Assembly (NCBI GenBank): GCA_022592445.1
Contig: JABYQR010000306.1
Location: forward strand, 1-53,833
Source: Cytidiella melzeri
Lineage: Eukaryota; Basidiomycota; Agaricomycetes; Polyporales; Irpicaceae
Length of the DNA: 53,833 nt
Direction: 5' to 3'
Below are positions 1-9,634 of the stretch, in pieces. Within the stretch, counting starts at the first letter, position 1, and every line of letters starts with the position of its first letter. A model generated the notes under the pieces. It was not told the origin of the DNA, did no database searches, and saw only the letters and a program-made list of their open reading frames with translations. A program made the position numbers and the translations under genes.

Positions 1-1
1 C

Positions 2-1591
2 GAAATCTTTGATCGGGAGATGTTAGCCATCACCGAGGCTCTCAAAGATTGGCGCCACTACCTTGAGGGGCTCAAGGAACCGTTTGAGATCTGGACAGAT
101 CACGCGAACCTGCAGTACTGGAAAACTGCGCAGCACCTCACTCGACGTCAAGCACGTTGGTCACTACTCTTGGCTGACTTCGACTTCGTGTTGGTACACA
201 AACCTGGCAGTACCATGATACACGCTGATCCCCTTTCTCGTCTTCACTCCCACGCTGTCACGGACGAAGAAGACAACAAGGATCAGGTGGTACTAAAACC
301 GGAACACTTCCGGATCCTCGCTACCAGTGCACTTGCCACTGCTTCTCCACTCAAATCAAAGATCCGAGAATGCACGGAGCAAGAAGCAGAAGTTGCACAA
401 GCTCTAGCTACACTTCGAAAGAAGGGTCCTCGCAAACTTGTCGGCGGTTTACTCGAATGGGAAGAAAGTGACGGACTCATCTACTACAAGGGAAAACTCT
501 ACATCCCTAACAACAAAGAGCTCCGTCACGAAATCGTCAAATCTTGCCATGACACACCCGCGGCTGGTCATCCGGGCAAACACGGCACCATAGAGCTAGT
601 CTCACGACACTATTGGTGGCCAAAGATGAATGCCTTTGTCGAGACTTACGTACTAGGTTGTGATTGCTGTCAACGCTACAAGTCAGCTCCACACCCTAAA
701 GCAGTACTACAACCTCAGGAAACTCCGGCCGGACCTTGGGAACATGTCGGAGTAGATCTCATCACTCAGCTGCCACCCTCTAAGGGATTCGATTTGATCG
801 CGGTCTACGTCGACCATTACTCTGATCAAACGCACATCATCCCTACTACCACTAGGGTTAACGCTGAGGGGATTGCCGATCTACACTACAAAGAAGTATT
901 CCGACTTCACGGCATTCCCAAGAAGGTGTTCTCTGACCGAGGACCCCAGTTTGCAGCGCGCTTCATGCGTGCGCTCTATCACCGCCTGGGCATAGAGACT
1001 GGTTTTACGACCGCCTATCATCCGCAAGGAAATGGCAAAGTCGAACGCAAAAACCAGGATATCGAACAGTATCTGCGTCTATTCTGTCAACAACGACAAG
1101 ACGACTGGGTCGATCATCTACCGGCGGCTGAGTTTGCACTCAACTCGCGAGTACATGCGGGTAACTCCCAAACACCGTTTGAAGTCATCTACGGATATCG
1201 CCCCGACTTCACTATACCAGTTGGCAAGCAAATCAATATCCCATCACTCGATGAGCGCCTTGACAATATGGCTCGAGTACGCAAGGAGACCGAAGCAGCT
1301 CTTCGTCTAAGCAAAGAAAAGATGAAGCAACTCTACGAGTCTGAGAAGCGTTCTCCACGCGTTTTCCAAGTAGGGGACATGGTCTGGCTAAACGCTAAGA
1401 ACGTTCAGATCCACCAGGCTACCCCTAAACTCGGTCCTCAACAACTTGGCCCGTACAAGGTCATCGAACGCATTGGCGATCTCAATTACAAACTCGATCT
1501 ACCCAGCTATCTCCAAAATCCACCCCGTCTTCCACATCAACCGTCTAAGTCCCTGGCACGACAATGGCAAAGACGTACCTCCACCTCCTGA
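2..1591 (+). pseudogene. pol: Family A chromovirus pol, C-terminal part (RNase H and integrase)
   Basis: The reading frame enters from the left edge of the window. It starts inside RNase H (motif WTDHANLQYW, then the RNase H/integrase linker ending HADPLSRL near codon 75). Next comes the H2C2 zinc-binding domain (H..H..CDCCQ, near 545-680) and the DDE integrase core. The catalytic residues are D at 755-757, D at 935-937 and E at 1043-1045, giving the usual D,D-35-E spacing. The integrase inserts the cDNA copy of the element into the genome. The frame ends at 1591 only because of a one-base shift near 1513-1516, and the chromodomain continues in another frame. Ty3/Gypsy identity is certain. 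The upstream gag, protease and RT lie outside the window. A very similar but more decayed copy lies at 33807-35106. Confidence 0.93.
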
Positions 1592-1715
1592 TCCTATCGT
1601 CATAGAAGGAGAAGAGCAGTACGTCGTCGAGAAAGTGCTAGACAGCAGGCTACACGGACGATGGAAGAAGCTACAATTCCTAGTCAAATGGGAAGGGTAT
1701 TCAGACGGACACAAT
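1513..1715 (+). pseudogene. pol: Family A integrase C-terminus and first half of chromodomain
   Basis: This continues pol after the one-base frameshift: the frame reads IHPVFHINRLSPW (the typical end of the integrase GPY/F region) and then EEQYVVEKVLDSR...LQFLVKWEGY, the first half of a chromodomain. Chromodomains bind methylated histone H3 and steer integration into heterochromatin. The domain is cut after codons GGA CAC AAT by a solo LTR and resumes at 2511. Removing the LTR and one 5-bp repeat rejoins the codons exactly (G-H-N-S-W-E-P). Confidence 0.9.
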
Positions 1716-2510
1716 TGTTGCGGAGCGACTGCTGCTAAGCTGATAACCCTAAAAAGGGAGTGAAGTAGAGAGGAAGGGGGTGGATCTCCAACGACGACAA
1801 CGAGGTCAAAGTCGATGATGAGCAGGCAAGCAGGCACTGAGGCCGGATACTAGCAGTGCAAATGACAGAGTTAATAAGGTATGATACTAAGTTACATGCA
1901 GTAACTCACCTAGCAGTGCAAATGACAGAGAGGTCAAGATGCAGAGCTAGGGAAGGTAAGGGCTACTATATATACTGTGGCTGGGTGGTCTGTGCACAAG
2001 TTCCCACACTAGGGACTGGAGTAACTGTGGGGCTGGAGTAACAATAGAACAATAAGGGACCAGGGTAACTGTCAAGGACCAGGGTAGCTGTCAAAGACCA
2101 GGGTACGTAGAACAATAGAGCTAGAACAATAAGACAATAGAACAATAGAAACTGGAACAATAGAAACTGGGGGAATCCCTGGGGAATCCCTAACAATAGA
2201 CCGAAGACAATAGACAAAAGACAATAGGACAATAAGAACTGGGGAAATCCCTGGGGAATCCCTGGGGAATCCCTAACAATGGAAGGAGAACAATAGAACA
2301 ATAGCCTAGGTTGATCTGGAACCGCTCCAGATTGAGTCTAGGGTTTGGGTCTGGACTATTGATATATAAGGCAGGATGTCACGTGACCCGGGTTAGGGTT
2401 AGGTCCGGTAACACTTCTAGCAGGAAAATAAGCGCTCTAGATAGGCGCCTAAGGCTGTAAACTTGTGACATTGTTGGAAAAATCCGGTCTCTGTTGGACT
2501 ATCCATGTCA
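1716..2510 (-). repeat. Solo LTR of family B inserted in the chromodomain
   Basis: 795 bp, read on the minus strand as TGACATGGATAG...CCGCAACA. A perfect 5-bp target duplication ACAAT flanks it (1711-1715 and 2511-2515). It is nearly the same sequence as the 5' LTR at 32681-33478. Minus-strand TATATATA lies at 1967-1974 and the presumed RNA start motif ATCTTGACCT at 1931-1940. The part upstream of the promoter (about 2040-2310) holds about 13 copies of ACAATA and repeated GGGGAATCCCT units. It is antisense to the host pol gene, and only the LTR remains, so it arose by LTR-LTR recombination. Confidence 0.95.
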
Positions 2511-2758
2511 ACAATAGCTGGGAACCAGTAGAAAACCTCGAGAATAGTCAAGAAGCAATTGACAACTTATACAAAGCAAACCCCGGAGCGCCCCGGGTCA
2601 TCAAAGCTTCACTCTTCGCGGATCTCCGCTCGCACTTTCGGGAATTCAATACCCAGACCGACCCCGCTTTCCTTCGCACGATCTATCCACCTACATATGA
2701 TCTTAGCTGGGATGAAGGCAAACACATCGGTCTGGATATCTCAAGAACATCACACTGA
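2511..2758 (+). pseudogene. pol: Second half of family A chromodomain and pol C-terminus
   Basis: Starts with the duplicated ACAAT, then reads SWEPVENLENSQEAIDNLY, the second half of the chromodomain (the SWEP aromatic motif of the methyl-lysine cage region). About 60 further residues follow without a recognised domain, and the frame ends in TGA at 2756-2758. This is the same gene as 1513-1715, separated by the solo LTR. Confidence 0.9.
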
Positions 2759-2910
2759 CGGGTAACGTCGAGTCAACGACACCAGAAGGGGAGAAACTTC
2801 CTAGCATCCTTCTGACTAGACAATCGGGGCAATTCTGCTGAATCCCTGTAGATGGGTAGAAGACCTCTATCACCACAGCACAGTGATGCTTTGCGAGGAC
2901 GCTCGATTTT

Positions 2911-2922
2911 AGGAGGGGGGAA
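2911..2922 (+). other. Polypurine tract of family A element
   Basis: AGGAGGGGGGAA lies directly before the 3' LTR. A purine run here primes plus-strand DNA synthesis in LTR retroelements. Its position shows that the LTR at 2923 is the 3' LTR of this element and not a solo insertion. The stretch 2759-2910 between the stop codon and this tract is untranslated and holds nothing I recognise. Confidence 0.85.
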
Positions 2923-3683
2923 TGTCATGGATGGCCTGACTAACCCTTAATTCTTGCAATTTACCTCGTGTTTTTATCTGTAAAACGCCGGGCTGCAACC
3001 CAGTTGCAACCTTCTCTGCATAAACTCCCCTTTCACGTCTATTAAGCGCCCGTATCACGTGGCTTCGACGCTCCACACGGTCACATTACTTGCTACTACG
3101 TCACACTGGCATGTGACTTAGCTTAAGTAAGACCACATGGCTACAAGCACATGGCTCAGCCCATAAGCTAGGGTTTGACGTCATAGATACCGTCCACATG
3201 GGCTCCTTATTGTTCTTTCCCTATTGTTCTCTTTATGGAAGGATGTTCTCACAGGTGTGGGAATGGAATACAATAGTTGGTCTCCTTTTAGATAGATTCT
3301 CTCACGGGTAGAGTTCTTGGCAAGGTCTAGACAATAGCTATTGTTCTCCTTTAGGTAGTTCTTTTGTTCTTCGTTCACACGGCTTCTTGCAAAGCCTGCC
3401 CTTAACATGGTCTGTGCGCAGGCCCCTGAAGTCTATATAAGCAGCTACATGTACGCTCCTAGCCCTCATCTTGACCTCTTGGTCTTTACTGGGCTAGGTA
3501 AGCAACACCCCTCTTGTACTACATAGCGAGTAGTATCAATACTAACTTGGTCTTTACTGGGCTAGATAACTTGTATAAAGTCTGATAGCTGGTGAGAGCA
3601 CTGTGCTACACGCCTGCCACCACCTCCTCGTCGATATCCACTTTGTGTCCCTGTCTGTCACGTCGAGCCTTGTCTCCGTGTCA
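2923..3683 (+). repeat. 3' LTR of family A element
   Basis: 761 bp, TGTCATGGATGG...CTCCGTGTCA. It matches the solo LTR at 24531-25288 and the 5' LTR at 49548-50307 with few differences, so the family was active fairly recently. TATATAAG lies at 3434-3441. The presumed RNA start motif lies 34 bp downstream at 3468-3477, here ATCTTGACCT, where the two other full copies have ATCTCGACCT; this looks like CpG decay. There is no target duplication on the right that could be compared, because the 5' LTR lies outside the window. Confidence 0.95.
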
Positions 3684-3738
3684 TGTTTGTTGACATGTAA
3701 ATGTCTAACGTGAAGACTTGAGAGAAGTCTCCATCTGG

Positions 3739-4571
3739 CTAGTAATCCCAGACTGGTAGAGATGGTGGGGAAACATGAGCTGAGTTATCGCTGGTTGCAG
3801 GTGGTTTGGCAGTTATGCTCTGACTGGGGATATTTTGCACAGATAGATGGACATCTGATAATTGTTTTGGTTCTGCAGGATCTGCGCAGACCTGTACTTG
3901 CGGCCTTGCTATGTTTGATAGAGAAGAACAAGCAGGAATTCTCTCAGGCTGTGTACGAGAGGATTGTGTGAATGGCTGCGTAGCAGGTGTACTGGGTGCA
4001 CTTTCCAAAGCCCCTATAAGCCAGTGAGAATAAATCTCTGCACAGAGAAAAGACTCTTACCTGAGTTATCACAGCTTTTGCTGCAAGCTGTGCAGCCATC
4101 TGTAGCAGTATGTGCGTTTGATGGTGGACAATGGCTGTGAGGAGCAGCTGGATTGCACAAAGGTGGCTCAACAGATGGTGTGACATGGATTTCTGGTTGG
4201 ACTACTGCGTCCAGCACAGATGGTGTTGATGTAGGCATGCTGATGATGGAGCCAGGAGAAACAACCAGCAATGATGTTGGCACTGCCTGAGGCATTGTTG
4301 TCTGAGGAAGAGTGGAATGCTGCAAGGCAGCAAGCGCAGCTGATGGAGCTGCAGCAAGAGAAGGAGGGGGAATGATGTGCATATGAGCATTGGAAGAAGT
4401 TGGAGTTTTGAGATATGTGGACTGGAGTAGAGGTGGGTGGGTATGACACAATAGGTCCTGCGCCTGGTGGTGTGACATAGCATGGGTGGGAATGCCTGGA
4501 GTTGCAGTGACCTCCTGGTATGCCTTAATTGAGCCATCAATGGTGTATACAGGGACAAAACGACTGGTCAT
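3739..4571 (-). CDS. Unknown Pro/Ser/Thr-rich protein, two exons seen
   Basis: Exon 4571-4061 and exon 4013-3739 join in frame across a 47-bp intron (4060-4014) with GTAAGAG donor and TTATAG acceptor, giving 261 codons. The first exon is rich in Pro, Ser, Thr and Ala and has a Cys/His cluster near its end (CTACSKSCDN). The second exon is also low in structure and ends LPVWDY. The ATG at 4571 is not sure: just upstream (about 4584) lies a TACTAAC branch site followed by TTGCAG, so this may be an internal exon of a longer gene. I recognise no domain. A gene of a DNA transposon or a host orphan are both possible. Confidence 0.5.
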
Positions 4572-4585
4572 GTTTCCTAGCAGCC

Positions 4586-5184
4586 TGCAAGTTAGTATGC
4601 AGTGACCAAAGTAAGGATTAGATGAGAAGTACCGGCTGTGTGTGTGCTCATGTTTGAATGCTGCAACCCTCTGCTATCTTCCTGACTGGCTATCGGCTTT
4701 TGATTGCCATGCTTGGCACCATTAGGTGGACCTCCATTTTTGAACAGCTGTACAAGCTTCTAAAGATATGTTCAGTGTTTTCCAGTCATTTGGCATACAA
4801 GGCTGTGGTAGTTGACTCACTGAAAGAAATGACATTGTTTTGAGAGTCAAGTGAGCTTTTGGAAGACTCTTGTGACTAGTTAATTGTGTAAATGGTAGCA
4901 AGGAGAGGCAAGAGGTGAACAACTGGACTGTGTATGCAATCACTTGTTCTGTTCAGACACACAAGTAACCTAGATACAACATGATACGTGTATGAGTTTG
5001 AGAAGCAGTGTACTCAGAAGAAACAGTATGGCAATGCAAACAAGCAGTGCAACCAGAAGAACAAACACAGACAGAAGTAAGCACAGCAATGTCAAACATG
5101 ACTTGTGACACATGATTAACCTAGTGGGAAAATGGGAAATCAAACAATCTTCAAACACTGTTCAGGAATAGATCAGTTTGGATT
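4586..5184. other. No clear gene; possible further minus-strand exons
   Basis: Short minus-strand open stretches, for example MPNDWKTLNISLEACTAV near 4800-4730, and intron-like sites suggest upstream exons of the gene at 3739-4571. I cannot build a gene model, and I see no transposon ends here. Confidence 0.3.
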
Positions 5185-5368
5185 TATCCAAGATGTTGCA
5201 GTATTTTTAGCACCAGTGTAGCGGCATTCCTACCGCTGGTGTGGTGGTTACCGCACTATTGCATAGCGTGAGACACTGTAGTGCAAGGTGGGAGGCAGGG
5301 AGCACTAAAAAGCGCAGCACTGCGGCAATGTTGCAGCAATGTGGTAGTGGTAGCGGCAAAGTCTCTTT
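5185..5368 (+). repeat. GC-rich repeat, copy 1
   Basis: 184 bp that match 6171-6345 in the same direction (both contain ATGTTGC.GTA.TTTTAGC and many GCGGTA/GCGGCA motifs). Copy 1 has TG or CA where copy 2 has CG at several places, so it looks older or methylated. A partly inverted match lies at about 5545-5620 (CTACCACTACCACC and CTATGCGGC), so 5185-5620 can fold on itself. This could be the subterminal repeats of a hAT-like or foldback element. Confidence 0.55.
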
Positions 5369-5620
5369 GCTGCTGCGGGCACAACTTCTTATGCGGTCAG
5401 AATACAGTCGTCCCCACCACACACAAGGGGGGCAAATTCCTCACCCTCTTCTCCACCAACAACCTTGCTGCCTGCGCCGCTCGAGCCATCCTGAACCATG
5501 CCCCAACCAGGGAGTATTGCTCTCGCTTCTTTCCGACAGGGCACAGAGGATTTGTTGCTACCACTACCACCATGCCGCATAGTGGTAAACGCACCTCCGC
5601 TATGCGGCAGTTGTAGCCTC

Positions 5621-6170
5621 ATGTAGCAACAAGTGATTCAAAAATATCATATAATTTGGTCTTTTTTTTGATAATGAATCATGTTTATTGACATTGGTGA
5701 ATATACTGATGGTCACACTGTGACCGGGCGTGTTGGCTTGCGATGGATTGTGCTGCATCACATCTCCAATTCCTGCATGTAGTACATGCTGTGTGGTGTA
5801 CATTGCGTGAGTTGAACTATGTGGTGAATACAGTTCAGAAAGAAAGTCTTTGGTGACTGAATGGTGAGTAAGTCCTTAGGTGTCTTCTTGGTTGCTGGAG
5901 GAGGTGTACTTGTGGTGTTCGGGACTAAGTAGGATGTGCTGGGCACAAAAGTGGTTCAAAAAGAAGTATGCAAGACCTTTGCTCTTCACTAAAGACTAGT
6001 AATTGTATAGGCCCATCATACTACGCATGAACCCGGTCAATGTACATGTACGAAGGAGGACAAGTCACAGACGGAAGTAAGTGCGGCGGCATAAAATGTG
6101 GGTGAGATGCTTGAATAATAAGTAGTCGCGAAATGTCAAAATAAACACGTACATTCAATATATATTGTTT
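5621..6170. other. Unassigned spacer between the two GC-rich repeats
   Basis: Contains only short open frames on the minus strand (for example 5946-5758, TSYLVPNTTSTPPPATKK), none with a recognised domain. No terminal repeats are seen. Confidence 0.3.
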
Positions 6171-6345
6171 TATTCCGGATGTTGCGGTACTTTTAGCGCC
6201 CATGTAGCGGCATTTCTACCCTCGGCGTTGCGGTTACCGCACTACCGCATAGCTTACCACAGGGTGGAAGGTGGTGAGCGCCAAAAAGTGCGGCACTGCA
6301 GCAATGTTGCGGTAATGTGGTTGCGGTAGCGGTAAATTCTCTTTT
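6171..6345 (+). repeat. GC-rich repeat, copy 2
   Basis: 175 bp, direct repeat of 5185-5368 about 985 bp away, with better kept CpG sites. The flanks differ outside the repeat. Direct repeats at this distance could be the ends of a small non-autonomous element or two insertions of one MITE. Confidence 0.55.
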
Positions 6346-7035
6346 CCCGTCCAAGGCGGGTCAAACACGGTGATGAATACATGTGAGCAACTCTCTAGAC
6401 CACATTTCCCGCGACAGAATTTGTCTGACTCAAGGTGAAATTTGCGAGACAAGCTACAACAGTACTGGATGCGAGTTTACAGGATATACTAAACGCAATA
6501 ATGCTACGGTTGGCCCGGTGGGTCAGGTCAAATTTTGATGCAACAGGGCCTCTCCAACGCGTTCTGGTACATTGAAAGAGTCCCGGTCGATGTCGTGGTC
6601 CGGCTGCGGAGACAAACGTGTTGTGGACGTGGCGGAGGAAGTCACTTCGACAGAAGAAGGACTTGACGTTTGATCTGTTCTTGCTTCAGGTCACAGCGAG
6701 GACTCTCCGAACAAGAACCACCACCATCGCATCCAGTCGCTAGCCTAGGGAGCCCCTAAAAAGGGCTCTCAAAACACAGAAGAGAACCTTCTGAGGGTGC
6801 GCAACGAGAGTTGCAGAGAGTAGAAACCCTACTCTCATGGTTCCCCATCCTATCAACTCCATTTGGGAGCGTGCACGACGACACGCGACTCTACACTAAG
6901 AAACCGAGACAAACCCACTCTAAGACCATACTACAACAAACGTAAAGTCTCTAACCAACACGAGAGAGCCAGAACGTGTATAAACAAAGTTGAAACAGCG
7001 GGAACATGCTCGTAGCCAACGGACGTGTAAAGTGC
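6346..7035. other. Non-coding stretch, possible start of LINE leader
   Basis: No open frame with a recognised product. From about 6500 on, base use resembles the following leader (CA-rich, many CG), so it may be the 5' part of the LINE-like unit. The left end of that unit is not defined. Confidence 0.3.
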
Positions 7036-7402
7036 CCAACCCCAACGTACTCCAGAAATGAGCCGGCAACAATACCCCTCGCAGGGCAAAAACAGCCATG
7101 CAGAGAAGACGGTGGTAAACCGTCCCAAACGTACACTGAGCGCGAGACCACAGCACAGAACAGACCACACTGAACCCGCTGAGAGACACGCTGAGAAAGA
7201 CCAACCCAGAGTGAGAACAGCAACACTAAGAAAACGAACTCAACGTACCCCCCAGAAGTAAACCGGCGACGACACCCCCTAGCGGAACAAAGACAGCCAC
7301 TCAGAAGAGGAAGAGAGGGCGACCGTCCTATGAGGAAACCGAGAGGGGGGCCTGACCACAGAACAGAGAGCACTGAGCCCTTCGCAGGACACAACGAGGG
7401 CG
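7036..7402 (+). repeat. Two degenerate tandem units of about 200 bp
   Basis: The stretch from CAACGTACTCCAGAAATGAG (about 7043) to GAGAGACAC (about 7193) recurs from CAACGTACCCCCCAGAAG (about 7242) to CGCAGGACAC (about 7392), with shared blocks for the CCGGC.AC.A segment, CAGCCA..CAGA, ACCGTCC and GACCACAGAACAGA. The period is about 200 bp. Tandem monomers in a leader are typical of the promoter region of some LINE retrotransposons, which fits the ORF1 downstream. Confidence 0.55.
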
Positions 7403-7589
7403 ACCAGTTCGACCTGCAAATATTATAACTATTGATAATGGTAAAATAACGAAGAAACCACTACTAAGCAGAGCAACCTACCACCCGTAAAACAGTGTAC
7501 GTGCAAGGGAAACCACGAAGACATGGACCTCTCCTACAAATGAAAAACGACAGCAAGAACATAATAGAAAACACACTGAGCTGTAACCC

Positions 7590-7650
7590 TGGCGCCTAAC
7601 TGAGATGTTTCGGGTTGCAGGTCAGGGGTTCAACCCTGGCTGGGGGCAAC
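7590..7650 (+). ncRNA. tRNA-like / SINE-head sequence with A and B boxes
   Basis: TGGCGCCTAAC (7590-7600) resembles a Pol III A box. GGGGTTCAACCC (7625-7636) matches a B box and sits in a T-arm-like hairpin (CAGGG, loop GTTCAAC, CCCTG), followed by CTGGGGGCA. I could not pair a full acceptor stem, so this is not an intact tRNA. A tRNA-derived SINE head is the likeliest reading. Confidence 0.35.
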
Positions 7651-7860
7651 TTGCAAGGGGTTACACCCTTGGGGCGGCATATATCACAAATCCCCAATAG
7701 ACAACCCAGAGCAGCCCTCATACTGTTCGAGAAAAACTCCGGAGGGTGGGATTAAAGTGTCTATAACGGGGAGGAGTGTAACCCTGGTGCGGGTTAGCAC
7801 AATGCTCGGAACAGCATATATACTCCGATAAGACTGAGATAATAACATCTCAGTTAAACT

Positions 7861-7902
7861 GCCTTTTGGCGTAACGGTTATGACGTCGGAGTTCAGATCG
7901 CT
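7861..7902 (+). ncRNA. Possible tRNA 5'-half-like sequence
   Basis: TTGGCGTAACGGTTATGACG followed by TCGGAGTTCAGATC resembles the D-arm and anticodon arm of a fungal tRNA (A box TGGCGTAACGG). A T-arm and a good acceptor stem are missing. A weak pairing GCCTTTTG / CCAAGGC closes the segment at about 7928. Treated as a fragment or SINE piece. Confidence 0.25.
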
Positions 7903-8353
7903 TACATGAGCCTACTGAAACCCAAGGCGTGAACGACCATCCCGCGCCCCCCCAAAAAAAACAACACACCAAGCGCGGAAGATCAGACATGAACCAAGGG
8001 GCGCCTCCCAGCACAACGGAGCAACCAGAGAGAGACACGAAACCAATGAACAACCAAAAACCATGAATAAGTCAACATGCACGGAATATGATACATAACA
8101 TATGAACAACTCTCCTCACCCCAACCAGATTATGACTGCAGCATAGGACATAATATGACATACAAACCGGTGCGAAACCTAAATTCAAAGACACACAAAT
8201 ACCGTAACTCATGTCATACTCTAGCGACCAGCCAGACACCTCAGCTCCCACGACTGAAAACACTAGAGGAACTGGCCCGTGCGTACCCACGACCCTGAAG
8301 TGAGCCTCCTTAAATAAGAGACCCAACAAAACCCCAAGTACACCACCCTACAA

Positions 8354-8997
8354 ATGACACTCCTTACCTCCATACGCCTCTTCTTTGCCTCCCTCCTCCT
8401 ACAATCCCCACTCCCTGAGGTGGAGGAGACAATAGACACAACTGTGCAGAAAGCCGAGTGTGACCTAGAGTCATGCATGCCCCCAACCATCAACGACAAC
8501 CACTCCTTCCACAGCAGAGACGTCTCGATCCCCCAGGGTGATGTAATCGAGCCCAACCTCCACAAAGCCCTGGAGGAAAACGCATCACAACTCCCCACAC
8601 GAACAATGCTCAATTCCTACGTCTTCCCTAGCTACCCCCTTACACTCTATCTGGCCAAAAAGCCAGAGAAAGCAATCCAGACGGTGGACTCCTTGAAATC
8701 CCCCACACAAAGCGAACTGTGTATCCCACCTACGGGAAGGTACTGGGAGTTAGAGCCTTCGACAAAGGATGGGTGGAATTTGTTGTGGAATATGGAGAGG
8801 CAGGGAGGGGCAGAAGGGACAGCCTGATGGTCCCACTGATATGGGCAAGGCTCTCAAGCAAGGAACAACACCTCCACGCTATGTCGCCTCTCCTAAGACA
8901 GGAGAACCAGAGCAGAACAATCCCGGACCTGTCCCAGCAACAGTTCCCCTCCTGTGTCAAGATCCTCTCGGACCTACAAGAGGAGTGCCAGGGCTGA
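8354..8997 (+). pseudogene. Unknown ORF in the LINE-like leader, one frameshift
   Basis: Opens with ATG at 8354 (TLLTSIRLFFASLLLQS, a hydrophobic start that could be a signal-like segment by chance) and runs to about 8715. There the frame must change by one base to continue as VYPTYGKVLGVRAFDKGWVEF and end at 8997. I recognise no domain. The second part reads like real coding sequence. It lies 640 bp before the gag-like ORF1 on the same strand. It may be a short 5' ORF of the LINE-like unit or an unrelated captured gene. Confidence 0.4.
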
Positions 8998-9634
8998 GGA
9001 GATGCTATACAGGAGAAGGAGATAGCAACAAAACAGACGTAACACAATTTCCTTTTTAAGAGACCAGCTTAGTCATTCAGTACCCTTCCAGAATACCGTA
9101 GTTACACGCCTCTGAGTAGCACAACTCCTGTACCATACTCCATCCCGCAACGCGTACAATCACTAAAATCAATACTTCCAGATACTACAAACGACGGAAG
9201 ATGTAGCAAGACGTGGGTGAGTAGAACACCACAAGAAGCCCAGCTGACCCCCAAGCAAAAGCAACTCAATACACCAACAGGTAACGGCAGCACACCAAGG
9301 CACAAAACCGGACAAAGACCACCCCGATGAGAACGTCCAATCACGACCACCGCAATACGGCAGGAACAGAGAAAGAGGCACACCATGAAACACGAACGGA
9401 ATGACCCTGGACGTGAGCCTAACAGACAAAGGTCACCAGAGGAGAGGAAGATGACAGGGCAATCCAGGGAAGACAGAATGGACCATGGGAGACTGCGATT
9501 TCACAGGAACAGAGCAAAGGCCGCGACGGGAGGGCCCTGAATAATACACCTACATAAGAGCAAGGGGGAACAACCACGTCTCAACTCCAACCACACCACG
9601 CAGAGCAGTCCAACCCAACTAAACTTCACTCACA
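8998..9634. other. Non-coding spacer before ORF1
   Basis: No convincing open frame. CA-rich sequence like the leader upstream. Confidence 0.35.

Noticed and set aside
7861..7928. Functional tRNA gene
   Set aside because: The D-arm and anticodon-arm look tRNA-like, but there is no T-arm, and the acceptor pairing is weak.
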